Assembly: GCA_031655335.1 (NCBI GenBank)
Contig: CP134226.1
Span: 310,001-374,000, forward strand
Source of the DNA: Thalassospiraceae bacterium LMO-SO8
Lineage (GTDB): Bacteria > Pseudomonadota > Alphaproteobacteria > Rhodospirillales > Casp-alpha2
Length of the DNA stretch: 64,000 nt
Direction of reading: 5' to 3'
A program made the position numbers and the translations under genes. Positions 42,585 through 51,662 of this stretch are shown piece after piece. The number at the start of each line of letters is the position of its first letter. Within the stretch, counting starts at the first letter, position 1. The notes below the pieces were generated by a model. The model was given only the letters and a program-made list of their open reading frames with translations. It was not told the origin of the DNA and did no database searches.

Positions 42585-43436
42585 ATGAATCAAGGCGCCC
42601 ACACCGCGGCGGGGAACTCCCCCGCCGCGGCCGCCGTTGACCCCCTCTTGGATGTCGACGGTGTCACACTTCAGTACAAGACCAAGGAACACCTGATCAC
42701 GGCCACCTACCGGGTCGGTTTCAAGGTTTATCCTGCGGATCGCTTCGTCCTGCTCGGCCCGTCGGGCTGCGGCAAGTCGACCCTCCTGAAAGGGGTCGCC
42801 GGCTATCTCAAGCCGGTCGAAGGCAACATGCGGCTGAAAGGGGTCGACATCAAGGAACCGGGCCCTGATCGGGTCATGGTGTTCCAGGAATTCGACCAGC
42901 TTTTGCCCTGGAAGACGGTCAAGGAGAACATCACCTTCGCGCTGATGAACGGCGGCAAGTGTAAGACCCAATCGGATGCCGATGAGGTCGCCATGGAGTA
43001 CATCAAGAAGGTGAAGCTCGACCGGTTCGAGGACACTTATCCGCACATGTTGTCCGGCGGCATGAAACAGCGCGTGGCCATCGCCCGCGGCATGGCCATG
43101 GAACCGGACATCCTCTTGATGGACGAACCCTTCGCGGCGCTTGACGCACTGACGCGTCTGCAGATGCAGGAAGAACTGCTTCAACTGTGGGAAGACACGC
43201 ACTTCACGGTGCTGTTCGTCACCCATTCCATCGAGGAAGCCTTGATCGTCGGCTCGCGCATTCTGGTGCTGTCGCCCCATCCGGGCCAGGTGAAGGCGGA
43301 ATTGAATGCCCACCACCTGACCCACGCCAGCACGGGTGATCCGGAATTCGGGGAACTGAAGACCAAGATCCACAACATGCTGTTCGCGGACCGCATCCTG
43401 GAAGACGAACTGGCGGCGGCCGAGGCCGAGCGCTGA
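42585..43436 (+). CDS. ABC transporter ATP-binding protein (SsuB/TauB-like)
   Basis: Cytoplasmic ATPase of 283 residues. Walker A LGPSGCGKST (about residue 64), Q-loop VFQEFDQLLPWKTV, signature LSGGMKQRVAIARGMAM and Walker B ILLMDEPFAALD are intact, and VLFVTHSIEEALIVGSRILVLSPHPGQV is typical of the nitrate/sulfonate/taurine subfamily. It begins two bases after the binding-protein stop and its stop overlaps the permease start (TGATG), so translation is coupled. An extra loop, KTQSDADEVAMEYIKKV, lies before the signature as in relatives. Confidence 0.95.
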   Translation: MNQGAHTAAGNSPAAAAVDPLLDVDGVTLQYKTKEHLITATYRVGFKVYPADRFVLLGPSGCGKSTLLKGVAGYLKPVEGNMRLKGVDIKEPGPDRVMVFQEFDQLLPWKTVKENITFALMNGGKCKTQSDADEVAMEYIKKVKLDRFEDTYPHMLSGGMKQRVAIARGMAMEPDILLMDEPFAALDALTRLQMQEELLQLWEDTHFTVLFVTHSIEEALIVGSRILVLSPHPGQVKAELNAHHLTHASTGDPEFGELKTKIHNMLFADRILEDELAAAEAER

Positions 43437-44335
43437 TGAGCACACTTCCGCAAACGGTCGTCCGGCCCGAATTCGACGCCGGAGACCTGTCCGCAGCCTC
43501 CCACGGCGACGTCGCCCGCAAGCTGTCGCTGTGGGAAAAGCTGGTCGACATGGATGGCATGCGCAAGCTGACCATCCTTATCGCGCTCATGCTGGTTTGG
43601 GAGATCTACACCCGGTTGTCGGGCGTGTCCGAATACATCCTGCCCAAGTTTTCCGACACGGCCATGGCCCTTTATGACTCCCTGGTCAACGATCAGCTTC
43701 TGATCATGATCAAGAATTCGATGTCCGTGCTGCTGACCGGCTACGTCATCGGTCTGGTCATCGCCACGCTTCTGACGACGGCCGCCATCATGACCCGGTT
43801 CGGCAGCGACGTCCTGTCGACGCTGACGGCCATGCTCAATCCGCTTCCCGCCATCGCATTGTTGCCTTTGGCGTTGTTGTGGTTCGGGCTGGGGTCGAAC
43901 TCGGTGGTGTTCACGCTTCTGCATTCGGTCATCTGGCCGGTCGCGCTGAACGCCCATACGGGCTTCATGGGGGTCTCCGACACCCAACGCATGGTCGGCC
44001 GCAACTACGGCCTCAAGGGTGTCTCCTACGTGGTCAAACTACTGATTCCGGCGGCCTTCCCGTCCATCCTGATGGGGCTCAAGGTCGGCTGGGCCTATGC
44101 CTGGCGGACCCTGATCGCGGCCGAACTGGTGTTCGGCGGCGCTATCGCCGATACCTCGGGCACGCAGTCCGGCGGGCTCGGCTGGTTCGTCTTCGCGAAC
44201 CAGATGGACATGCAGATTCCCTACGTCTTCGCGGGTCTGTTCACGGTCATTCTGGTCGGCGTGCTGGTCGAGAGCCTGATTTTCTCGACGATCGAAACAC
44301 GGACCATCCGGCGTTGGGGGATGCAATCGTCATGA
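43436..44335 (+). CDS. ABC transporter permease (sulfonate/taurine type), first copy
   Basis: Inner-membrane permease of 299 residues with a long cytoplasmic N-terminus and about six helices. The EAA-type coupling loop is TQRMVGRNYGLKGVSYVVKLLIPAAFPSILMGLKVGWAYAWRTLIAAELVFG, and NPLPAIALLPLALLWFGLG is typical of SsuC/TauC relatives. It overlaps the ATPase stop and the next permease start (ATGA). The next gene is a close paralogue, so the membrane channel is probably a heterodimer. Confidence 0.94.
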   Translation: MSTLPQTVVRPEFDAGDLSAASHGDVARKLSLWEKLVDMDGMRKLTILIALMLVWEIYTRLSGVSEYILPKFSDTAMALYDSLVNDQLLIMIKNSMSVLLTGYVIGLVIATLLTTAAIMTRFGSDVLSTLTAMLNPLPAIALLPLALLWFGLGSNSVVFTLLHSVIWPVALNAHTGFMGVSDTQRMVGRNYGLKGVSYVVKLLIPAAFPSILMGLKVGWAYAWRTLIAAELVFGGAIADTSGTQSGGLGWFVFANQMDMQIPYVFAGLFTVILVGVLVESLIFSTIETRTIRRWGMQSS

Positions 44336-45219
44336 GCACTCAAAGAACCCTTCCCGAACCGGTCATACGGCCTGAGTTCATCAACGAAGACATCGCCCTT
44401 GCCCATACCGGCGACGTCGCCGTTAAACTGTCCCTTTTCGAGAAACTCTGGAACATCAACGGCGTCCGTAAGGCTTTCATTCTGTTCAGCCTGGTCGCCG
44501 TATGGCAGGCCTATACGGTGCTCATGAATGTCGAGCCCCTGATGTTCCCGACGTTCCTGTCCGCTCTGGACCGGCTTGTCACGGATCTCGTCGACGGGGA
44601 CCTTCCCGCGAAGGTCTGGTTCTCGGTCAAGGTTTTGCTGATTGGTTATGCCACCGGCATGGCCATCGCCGCTGTCCTGGTCCTATGGGGCACGTCGAGC
44701 CGTCTCGGCGGCGACTTCATCGCCATGGCCACCGCCATGTTCAACCCGCTGCCGTCCATCGCCATGCTGCCGCTGGCCATGCTGTGGTTCGGTCTCGGCA
44801 CCGGCAGCCTGGTCTTCGTGCTGGTCCATGCGGTTTTGTGGGCGGTCGCGCTCAACACCCATTCCGGGTTCAAGAACGTGTCGAGCACGCTGCGCATGAT
44901 CGGTGAGAACTATGGCCTCACGGGCGTTTCCTTCGTGGTCAAAATCCTGGTTCCGGCGGCATTGCCGTCGATCATGACCGGGATGAAGGTCGGCTGGGCC
45001 TTTGCCTGGCGCACCCTGATCGGGGCCGAACTTGTGTTCGGCGCCTCGTCGGGCGGTGGCGGGCTGGGCTGGTACATCTTCGAATCGTCTCAGAACATCG
45101 AGACCGAAGGTGTGTTCGCCGGCCTGTTCATGGTCATCCTCATTGGGATCACCGTGGAAAACCTGATCTTCCGCAACATCGAGCTGAAGACCGTCAGCCG
45201 CTGGGGTATGCAGCGCTAA
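44332..45219 (+). CDS. ABC transporter permease (sulfonate/taurine type), second copy
   Basis: Inner-membrane permease of 295 residues, paralogous to the preceding gene along its whole length; compare NPLPSIAMLPLAMLWFGLGTGS and GVSFVVKILVPAALPSIMTGMKVGWAFAWRTLIGAELVFG. Even the N-terminal PEFINEDIALAHTGDVAVKLSLFEKLW matches the first copy's PEFDAGDLSAASHGDVARKLSLWEKL, showing a tandem duplication. ATG 44332 overlaps the previous stop. The frame continues upstream in the first permease without support. Confidence 0.94.
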   Translation: MSTQRTLPEPVIRPEFINEDIALAHTGDVAVKLSLFEKLWNINGVRKAFILFSLVAVWQAYTVLMNVEPLMFPTFLSALDRLVTDLVDGDLPAKVWFSVKVLLIGYATGMAIAAVLVLWGTSSRLGGDFIAMATAMFNPLPSIAMLPLAMLWFGLGTGSLVFVLVHAVLWAVALNTHSGFKNVSSTLRMIGENYGLTGVSFVVKILVPAALPSIMTGMKVGWAFAWRTLIGAELVFGASSGGGGLGWYIFESSQNIETEGVFAGLFMVILIGITVENLIFRNIELKTVSRWGMQR

Positions 45220-45239
45220 CAAACCTCGGAGACCATCCC

Positions 45240-46100
45240 GTGACCATGACCATCCAAATCCCCGTGAAGCCGCTCGACAATCCATTGGCGGCGGAAGTCG
45301 TGGGCCTCGACCTCAACATGGACCTGGACGACCAAACCATCGCCGACCTGCACAAGGCGTGGATGGCCTATCCGGTTCTCGTGGTCCGGGGCCAGCAGGA
45401 CCTGACCATGGAGCGGCACCTGGAATATTCCCGCCGCTTCGGGGACCTGCAACGTCACACGGTGAAGGAAATCCTGCACCCCGAATTCCCCGAGATCCTG
45501 GTTCTGTCGAACCGGGGCCGGGGCGGGGCGCAGCCCATCAACAACGGCGGCGCCTATTGGCATTCGGACATCACTTACGAAGACGTCCCGCCCATGGGCT
45601 CCATCCTGCATGGCCTGATCACCCCGCCGGAGGGTGGCGACACCCTCTACGCGGACATGACGGCCGCCTATGACGCCCTCGACGACGCCACCAAGGCGAA
45701 GATCGAAGGCCTCAAGGCCGTTCATACCTACCGCACCCGCTACGAAGCCATGATGAACGCCGGCGTGCGCCCGGTGAAGACCGAGGAAGAACTGTCGCAG
45801 TGGGTCGATGTCATCCACCCGATCGCCCGCACCCACCCGGAAACGGGCAAGAAGGCCATCTTCGTCAACGAAGGCTTCACCTCGCGCGTCGAAGGCATGG
45901 GCGACAACGAAAGCCGCGACCTTCTGGAACACCTGTTCGAGCATTCGACCCAGGACCAGTTCGTCTACCGCCACAAATGGCAGCAGGGCGACGTGGTGAT
46001 GTGGGACAACCGCTGCACCATGCACCGGGCCACGGACTATGACCTCAGCCAAGAACGCTCCATGCACCGGACCACCGTCCGCGGCACGCGCCCGGTCTAA
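45240..46100 (+). CDS. TauD/TfdA-family alpha-ketoglutarate dioxygenase
   Basis: Fe(II)/2-oxoglutarate dioxygenase of 286 residues. The iron ligands are His and Asp in AYWHSDITYEDVPPMGS and the distal His in WDNRCTMHRATDYD; the 2-oxoglutarate Arg is in the C-terminal part RTTVRGTRP. Family members oxygenate the carbon next to a sulfonate, sulfate, phenoxy or amine group and release it. Co-transcription with the ABC transporter suggests it acts on the imported compound. GTG 45240 is used (GGAG nine bases before); ATG 45246 is equally possible. Confidence 0.93.
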   Translation: MTMTIQIPVKPLDNPLAAEVVGLDLNMDLDDQTIADLHKAWMAYPVLVVRGQQDLTMERHLEYSRRFGDLQRHTVKEILHPEFPEILVLSNRGRGGAQPINNGGAYWHSDITYEDVPPMGSILHGLITPPEGGDTLYADMTAAYDALDDATKAKIEGLKAVHTYRTRYEAMMNAGVRPVKTEEELSQWVDVIHPIARTHPETGKKAIFVNEGFTSRVEGMGDNESRDLLEHLFEHSTQDQFVYRHKWQQGDVVMWDNRCTMHRATDYDLSQERSMHRTTVRGTRPV

Positions 46101-46139
46101 GAGCAACCGAGCCCAATAGCGAATATGTGAACATTCAAA

Positions 46140-46164
46140 CCCTCTCCTCGGCCCGAGGAGAGGG
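46140..46164 (+). terminator. Hairpin after the dioxygenase gene
   Basis: Perfect 11-bp arms CCCTCTCCTCG / CGAGGAGAGGG with a GCC loop, 40 bases after the TauD-like stop, followed by TATCCTTTTG. This could be a weak terminator or a small palindromic repeat; the HAD gene starts 48 bases later. Confidence 0.6.
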
Positions 46165-46211
46165 TATCCTTTTGCCCGGAACGCCCCCGCAAGAACACCA
46201 AGGAGACCGCC

Positions 46212-46895
46212 ATGACCCAGCCCTACAAACTCGTCACCTTCGACGTCTTTTCGGCCCTGCTCGACATCCAGTCGAGCCTGACCGCCATCGTGCAGCAAAC
46301 CCTGGGCATGCGGAAGGACAAGGCCGCCGCCTTTTCCCGCACCTGGCGCCAGGTGCAGATGAGCCGCGCCGCGGCCAGCAACTCCCTCGGCAAGGGACGC
46401 ATGCCGTTCAAGGACTGCACGGCCATCGGTCTCGACTATGCGCTCGGCAAGTCCGGCAAGAAGGTGGATGCCGCGACGAAACGGAAACTGGTCGCCGGCT
46501 GGGGCACCCTGACGCCCTGGCCCGAGGCCCCGGCGGTGATGCAGGCGATCAAGAAAAAGGGCTACGCCACGGCGATCCTGTCCAACGGCGACCAGGACCA
46601 ATTGGACAGCGTCGCCGGCGTGTTCGGCCCCGGCGCTTTCGACCATGTGCTGTCGTCGGAAACGGCGGGCTTCTACAAACCCCATCCCTCGGTCTACGAA
46701 CTGCCGACCCGCGTGCTCGGCATCGGATCGAAGGACATCCTGCATGTCGCGGGGGGTGCCGGCGACGTGGTCGGGGCCATCGCCTACGGCATGACCTGCT
46801 ACTGGTCCAACCGCACCGGCGATCTGCCCATGGACCCGGCCTTGGGTCCGACCTATCAGGGCAAGGACCTCAAGGGTGTTCTGAAGCTGCTCTAA
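46212..46895 (+). CDS. HAD-superfamily hydrolase (haloacid dehalogenase type II-like)
   Basis: Protein of 227 residues aligned with L-2-haloacid dehalogenases. Motif I is TFDVFSALLD with the nucleophile Asp, motif II is AILSNGDQDQL (Ser, Asn), motif III is the Lys of GFYKPHPSVYE, and a Gly-rich motif IV follows (HVAGGAGDVVGAIAYGM). Two deviations are visible: motif I lacks the usual Thr, and motif IV has GGAGD where many enzymes have an S-x-x-x-D. It may be a dehalogenase, a phosphatase or a relative with changed chemistry. ATG follows CAAGGAGACCGCC. Confidence 0.88.
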   Translation: MTQPYKLVTFDVFSALLDIQSSLTAIVQQTLGMRKDKAAAFSRTWRQVQMSRAAASNSLGKGRMPFKDCTAIGLDYALGKSGKKVDAATKRKLVAGWGTLTPWPEAPAVMQAIKKKGYATAILSNGDQDQLDSVAGVFGPGAFDHVLSSETAGFYKPHPSVYELPTRVLGIGSKDILHVAGGAGDVVGAIAYGMTCYWSNRTGDLPMDPALGPTYQGKDLKGVLKLL

Positions 46896-46902
46896 GTTTC
46901 GT

Positions 46903-49203
46903 CTATTCAGCGGCGGGCAGGGCCACCACCTCCGGCAATCGGAAGGGCTCCGGCGCTTCCGCCCGCCCCTCGAATTTCTCGACCTCGACCAGGGTGGTGT
47001 GGGAAATCGGACCCTGGCCCAGCTTGGACGTGCCCTTGTCCAGGGTCAGGACGTTGGGGTTGCCGTGCCGTTCCAGGGCACCCGCCGCCGCCCAGTCGGC
47101 CGGGTCGAACCAGGCCCCCGTCGGCAGCTGCGCCACGCCGTCCCGCACGTCGTCGCTGATGACCGCAACGGCCAGGGTTTCCCCCCGGCCGTTATAGAGC
47201 CGCACCAAATCGCCATCCTGAATGCCTCGCGCCTGGGCGTCGCCGGGCGACAGGAACACGGGCTCCCGCCCGTCCTGTTTGGCGGCGCGGCTGGGGCCGA
47301 CGAAATCGAGCTGGGAATGCAGCTTGTGTTTTGGCTGGTTGGAAATCAGGTGCAGCGGCCAAGTCTTCGCCTCGGCCCCGCCCAGCCATTCCGCCGGCTC
47401 CCGCCACACCGGATGGCCCGGGCAGTCGTCATAGCCAAAGCCGGCGATTTCCTCGGAAAAGATTTCGAACTTGCCCGACGGCGTCGGCAGGGGATTGGCG
47501 GCGGGGTCGGCGCGAAACGCCTCGTAGACCACATGCGGCTTCTCGGGCGCTTCCAGTTCCAGGATTCCCTCTTCCCAGAACGCATCAAAATCGGGCATGC
47601 GGTTGGCCAGCGGACCGGCGCCCTCGCGGGCCTGATCATAGAGATGGCGCAGCCAGGCGTCCTCGTCGCGGCCTTCGGTGAAGGCGGCTTCGATATCCAA
47701 ACGCTGGGCCAGGCCCCGGAAGATGTCGAAATCGTTGCGCGCGCCGAATTGCGGCGTGACGATCTGCTTCATCGCGACCAGGAAACGGTCGCGGGACGAA
47801 TGACCGATGTCGTTGCGCTCCAGCGTCGTCGTGGCGGGCAGAACGATGTCGGCGAGCTTGGCCGTGGGCGTCCACCAGGGCTCGTTGACGATCACCGTGT
47901 CGGGCCGCCGCCAGCCGTCGAGCAGGCGATTGAGGTCCTGGTGATGGTGGAACGGGTTGCCGCCGCACCAGTAGATCAGCTTGGTATCCGGATAGGTCCG
48001 CCGTTCGCCGTCGAAATCGTATTCCGCGCCCGGGTTCAGCAACAGGTCCGTGACCCGCGCCACGGGAATGAAGCTGCCGGTCGGGTTGGTGCCGGCGGAA
48101 TGGGTCAGCGACGGCATCTTGGGCACGGGATTTCCCTGGCCGTGCATGCTGCCGTAACCGAAGCCGAAACCGCCGCCCGGCAGGCCGATCTGGCCCAGCA
48201 AACAAGCCAAGGCCATGGTCATCCAGAACGTCTGCTCGCCATGGTCGCCGCGTTGCAGGGAATAGCTGGTGGCGATCATGGTGCGGCCCGCCGCCATGCG
48301 GCGGGCGAGTGCCCGGATCGTGTCCGCCGGCACGTCGCAGATTTCGGCCGCCCAATCGGCGGATTTCGCCTGGCCGTCCGCCGCGCCCGTCACATAGGCG
48401 AGGAAACGGTCGCCGCCGACCGCATAGGTCGCGAGAAATTCGGCATCGTACAAGTCTTCCGTCACGATCGTATGGGCCAGGCCCAGCATCAGGGCCACGT
48501 CCGTGTTGGGCCGGGGGGCGATCCATTCGGCGTTCAGGAAATCGGGTGTGTCGTCGCGGAGCGGCGTGATGCTGACCACATGCGTGCCGCGCGCGGCCAA
48601 CTTCTTCAGCCAGGGCACGGTGGTGTGGGAAGCGGTGCCCCCCGGTTCCACCTGCGTGTTGCGGATGGGAATGCCGCCGAAGGCGACCAGAGTGTCCGTC
48701 GCCTCGGCGATGGAGTCCCAGGCGGTCAATCCCCGCAGCGGCGCCAGGTCGCCCACGATATGCGGCAGAATGGCCAACCCGGCGGCCAGTGAATAGCTGT
48801 GCTTCTGCCCCGTGTAACCGCCGAAGCAGTTCATGAAACGCTGCATCTGGGTCTTGGCGTGATGGAAACGCCCGGCGCTGGACCAGCCGTAGGACCCGGC
48901 GAAGATCGCTTCGTTGCCGTGGGCGTCCTTCACCCGCCGCAGTTCCTCGGCGACGATGTCGAGCGCCTCGTCCCAGGGCACCTCGACGAAACGGCCGCCG
49001 CCCCGCGCCCGGTCGCGGTGCTTCAGCCAGCCCTCGCGGATGGCCGGCGCCTTGACGCGGCAATCGTGATGCACGCCCTCGGCCATGCCGTCCAGGATCG
49101 GCGACGGGTCGGGATCGCCGGCAAGGGGCCGGATATCGACGATGCGGTTGTCTTCGGCGCGGGCTTCGAACGCCCCCCAGTGGGATCCGTGTGTTTTGTA
49201 CAT
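46903..49203 (-). CDS. Molybdopterin oxidoreductase, BisC/DMSO-TMAO reductase type
   Basis: Molybdoenzyme of 766 residues in the DMSO-reductase family without an N-terminal iron-sulfur site, as in TorA, DorA and biotin sulfoxide reductase. The molybdenum ligand is probably Ser in GSYGWSSAGRFHHAKTQ (about residue 109). Cofactor loops include GGIPIRNTQVEPGG, WCGGNPFHHHQDLNRL and LPATTTLERNDIG, and the C-terminal barrel has NQPKHKLHSQLD and GDLVRLYNGRGE. No Tat signal is seen, so it is cytoplasmic like BisC. ATG 49203 gives MYKTHGSHWG, matching the family start; GTG 49236 is the longer option. Likely an S-oxide or N-oxide reductase in a sulfur cluster. Confidence 0.92.
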   Translation of the reverse strand: MYKTHGSHWGAFEARAEDNRIVDIRPLAGDPDPSPILDGMAEGVHHDCRVKAPAIREGWLKHRDRARGGGRFVEVPWDEALDIVAEELRRVKDAHGNEAIFAGSYGWSSAGRFHHAKTQMQRFMNCFGGYTGQKHSYSLAAGLAILPHIVGDLAPLRGLTAWDSIAEATDTLVAFGGIPIRNTQVEPGGTASHTTVPWLKKLAARGTHVVSITPLRDDTPDFLNAEWIAPRPNTDVALMLGLAHTIVTEDLYDAEFLATYAVGGDRFLAYVTGAADGQAKSADWAAEICDVPADTIRALARRMAAGRTMIATSYSLQRGDHGEQTFWMTMALACLLGQIGLPGGGFGFGYGSMHGQGNPVPKMPSLTHSAGTNPTGSFIPVARVTDLLLNPGAEYDFDGERRTYPDTKLIYWCGGNPFHHHQDLNRLLDGWRRPDTVIVNEPWWTPTAKLADIVLPATTTLERNDIGHSSRDRFLVAMKQIVTPQFGARNDFDIFRGLAQRLDIEAAFTEGRDEDAWLRHLYDQAREGAGPLANRMPDFDAFWEEGILELEAPEKPHVVYEAFRADPAANPLPTPSGKFEIFSEEIAGFGYDDCPGHPVWREPAEWLGGAEAKTWPLHLISNQPKHKLHSQLDFVGPSRAAKQDGREPVFLSPGDAQARGIQDGDLVRLYNGRGETLAVAVISDDVRDGVAQLPTGAWFDPADWAAAGALERHGNPNVLTLDKGTSKLGQGPISHTTLVEVEKFEGRAEAPEPFRLPEVVALPAAE

Positions 49204-49288
49204 GGGAGATCGTCCGTGGTCTCGTGCTCGGGACACGACGATAACGCGCGGATGCCCCGCCTGTAAATTGTATACAATGGAAAAGCGG

Positions 49289-50098
49289 CTATTCCGCCGC
49301 TTCGGCCCGCGTCTTGGGCCCGACCACGGACAGCCCGCAGCGCTGGGCCTCGGTCTCCATCACGTCATCAGGCTGGACGTTGGCCAGGTTCACCTCGGGT
49401 CCGAATTCGCCCAGCAGGAACTTCTTCAACTCGAACACGTCGTTGAGGGTCACCCCCTTGATCCAGGGGCCGGTCAGTTCCAGCAACGTGCGTTCCAGGT
49501 CCAGACCGTCCTTCAAGGCCGACATCATGGCCTCGTTGACCTTGCCGTCGGTGACCAGTTCGGCCCCTTCGACCAGAACGATCTCGCAGCCGGCGTCGAA
49601 ACAGACCTGGGTCTGATCGATCAGGTCCTGGGGCGTCTGGTTGACGACCTTCGATCCGACTTCGCCGTGGACTTCCAGGCCCTCGGCGATGGCCATCTTG
49701 ATCATCTTGGCGCGCTCATTGTCGTCCAGCGGCACGCAGTTGTCGGAGACCTCCAGCGCGTCGAAGCCGAGCCGCTTGGCCTCGGCGAAGAAGCCCGGCA
49801 TGGCCGACCAGCCCTGGGTCGCGAACACGTATTCGGAAAACTGCCCACCCAGGAACGGCGTCACGTCATAGGATTTATACAGCGCCAGCTTCTTGACCAG
49901 GTAGTCCTCGGGATACAGCCGCGCCGTGCCGACCACGATCTTCGCCAGATCCACATAGGGGGCCAGCAGGTCCATGTAATCGGCCACCCGGTTCATGGGC
50001 AGGCCCCAGTCCATCATCATGGTCAGGCCGGTCTTACGCGGCTTTTGAGAGCGCACCGTAGGCAGGGGCACCATGGAAAAAGGAACGTTGGCGGTCAT
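49289..50098 (-). CDS. Phosphosulfolactate synthase (ComA)-like protein
   Basis: Protein of 269 residues in the ComA family, whose archaeal and bacterial founders add sulfite to phosphoenolpyruvate to make 2-phospho-3-sulfolactate. The barrel signatures are KPRKTGLTMMMDWGLP, YVDLAKIVVGTARLYPEDYLVKKLALY, VTPFLGGQFSEYVF, DALEVSDNCVPL, GLEVHGEVGSKV and EIVLVEGAELV. The barrel is full length. ATG 50098 follows CCCAGGAGACGACCA. It sits 15 bases after the sulfatase gene on the same strand, so the two are one operon. Whether it makes or breaks a C-S bond, and on which substrate, is unknown. Confidence 0.88.
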   Translation of the reverse strand: MTANVPFSMVPLPTVRSQKPRKTGLTMMMDWGLPMNRVADYMDLLAPYVDLAKIVVGTARLYPEDYLVKKLALYKSYDVTPFLGGQFSEYVFATQGWSAMPGFFAEAKRLGFDALEVSDNCVPLDDNERAKMIKMAIAEGLEVHGEVGSKVVNQTPQDLIDQTQVCFDAGCEIVLVEGAELVTDGKVNEAMMSALKDGLDLERTLLELTGPWIKGVTLNDVFELKKFLLGEFGPEVNLANVQPDDVMETEAQRCGLSVVGPKTRAEAAE

Positions 50099-50113
50099 TG
50101 GTCGTCTCCTGGG

Positions 50114-51574
50114 TTAGTCGAACATCGGCTGCACGCCGGGCGGCACGGAAAAGCCCAGGTCGCCCCGCTTGATGATGGCGTCCTTGCCGCCGTTTTCAAC
50201 AATCATGCGGGCCTGGGTCTTGCGCGCGGCCTTGTCGACGGCGGCGGGGTCGCAGATTTTCCGCAGTTCCGCCGCCAGATCGGCCATGACCGCGGCGTTG
50301 GCCGGGTCGCCCGCCAGATCGGAAAGTTCCTCGGGATCGTCGGCCAGATTGAACAACTGGTCGGGATAGTCCTCGTAATGGACCAGCTTCCAGTCGCCCT
50401 TGCGGACCAGGAAGGCCGCCGTTTTCGATCCCATGCCGTGGTATTCGGAAAAGGCGACGCGGTCGGGCTCGGCCCCGGCCGCCAGGTCCATCAGGTTGGT
50501 GCCCGGCAGGTCATCCGGCAGGGTTTCGCCGTCGGCGGCACCGACGCAATCCATGATGAAGGGATAGATGTCACAATGGGTGGCCGGCGTCTTCACGACC
50601 TTGCCCTTGGGGATGTCCGGGCCCGAGAGGATCAGCGGCACGGCGGCGGCTTCCTCGTACATCACCGATTTACCCCAGGCCCCCCGGTTGCCCATGTTGT
50701 CGCCGTGGTCGGTGGTGTAGAGGACGCGGGTGTCCGACGATAGGCCCGCATCCGCCATGGCCGCCAGGATCAGGCCGATCTGTTCGTCCATGAAGGAGAT
50801 CAGTCCGAGATAGCCCGCCTGCGCGCGCTTGACCATGTCCGGCGTCTTGAAGTGCTCATCATAGGTGAAGATCGATCGGTAGTCGTCGATGTAGGGATGG
50901 ATCGGCGCATTGCGCTTGTCATAGAGCTTGGGCGGTGGCAGGTCCCGGTTGTAATAGCGGTAGAAATGTTCCGACGGCGCCGTCAGCGGGAAATGCGGGG
51001 CCACGAAGGACACGAACAGCACCCAGGGCTTGTCCGTATGCTTGGGCGCTTCCTCGTACAGCCAGGACTGCGCGCGGGCCGTGATGTCGCGGTCATAGCG
51101 CGTGTACATGCTCTCGCCCGGGCCGGCCAGCTTGGCCATCTTCCATGACGCACCGCGCTTCGGCGTGTCCTCGTCACGGATCAGGCCCAGCAAATCGCCC
51201 TTCCCGTCGATGATGTGCATCGCCAGTTCCTCGTCGGCGAAGCCGTTGTCGTCCTCGCCCGAGCGGAAATGCAGTTTGCCGATGGAAACGGTCTGATGGC
51301 CCCGGTCGCGCAACAGCGCGTGCCAGTTGGCCTGCGTGCCGTCGAACGGCGTCGCGTTGTCCCAGGCCCCGATCTGATGAACATACTTGCCGGTGGCGAA
51401 ACTGGCCCGCGCCGGAACGCAGACAGGACAGACCGTGTAGGCCGCGTCGAACCGCGTCCCGCCGGCCGCCAGGGCATCGATATTGGGGGTCGAAATGAAC
51501 GGATGGCCGTAGCAGCCAGTGACGGCCTTGGTATGCTCGTCCGACATCAGGATGATGAGATTCTTGGCTTCCAT
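50114..51574 (-). CDS. Sulfatase (formylglycine type)
   Basis: Type I sulfatase of 486 residues. The active site CVPARASFATGKY (C-x-P-x-R, Cys about 52) would be converted to formylglycine. Metal-binding residues are in NLIILMSDEH near the N-terminus and TTDHGDNMGNRG near residue 290. It hydrolyses a sulfate ester; the pattern is choline-sulfatase- or arylsulfatase-like, but the choline sulfatase C-terminus is not evident. There is no signal peptide, so it is cytoplasmic and needs imported substrate. No formylglycine-generating enzyme gene is in the window. It is divergent from the GntR gene. Confidence 0.93.
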   Translation of the reverse strand: MEAKNLIILMSDEHTKAVTGCYGHPFISTPNIDALAAGGTRFDAAYTVCPVCVPARASFATGKYVHQIGAWDNATPFDGTQANWHALLRDRGHQTVSIGKLHFRSGEDDNGFADEELAMHIIDGKGDLLGLIRDEDTPKRGASWKMAKLAGPGESMYTRYDRDITARAQSWLYEEAPKHTDKPWVLFVSFVAPHFPLTAPSEHFYRYYNRDLPPPKLYDKRNAPIHPYIDDYRSIFTYDEHFKTPDMVKRAQAGYLGLISFMDEQIGLILAAMADAGLSSDTRVLYTTDHGDNMGNRGAWGKSVMYEEAAAVPLILSGPDIPKGKVVKTPATHCDIYPFIMDCVGAADGETLPDDLPGTNLMDLAAGAEPDRVAFSEYHGMGSKTAAFLVRKGDWKLVHYEDYPDQLFNLADDPEELSDLAGDPANAAVMADLAAELRKICDPAAVDKAARKTQARMIVENGGKDAIIKRGDLGFSVPPGVQPMFD

Positions 51575-51662
51575 CTGGACGGTGTTTCCTGTGTTGGCGG
51601 CCGATATTCGATCGACCGGCCGGTTTCTTGGCGCAAAGCGCGCTGGAGATGAGACAATCGAA

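Noticed and set aside
46140-46164. CRISPR-like or mobile repeat unit
   Set aside because: A single palindrome with no other copy seen in the window; treated as a hairpin only.
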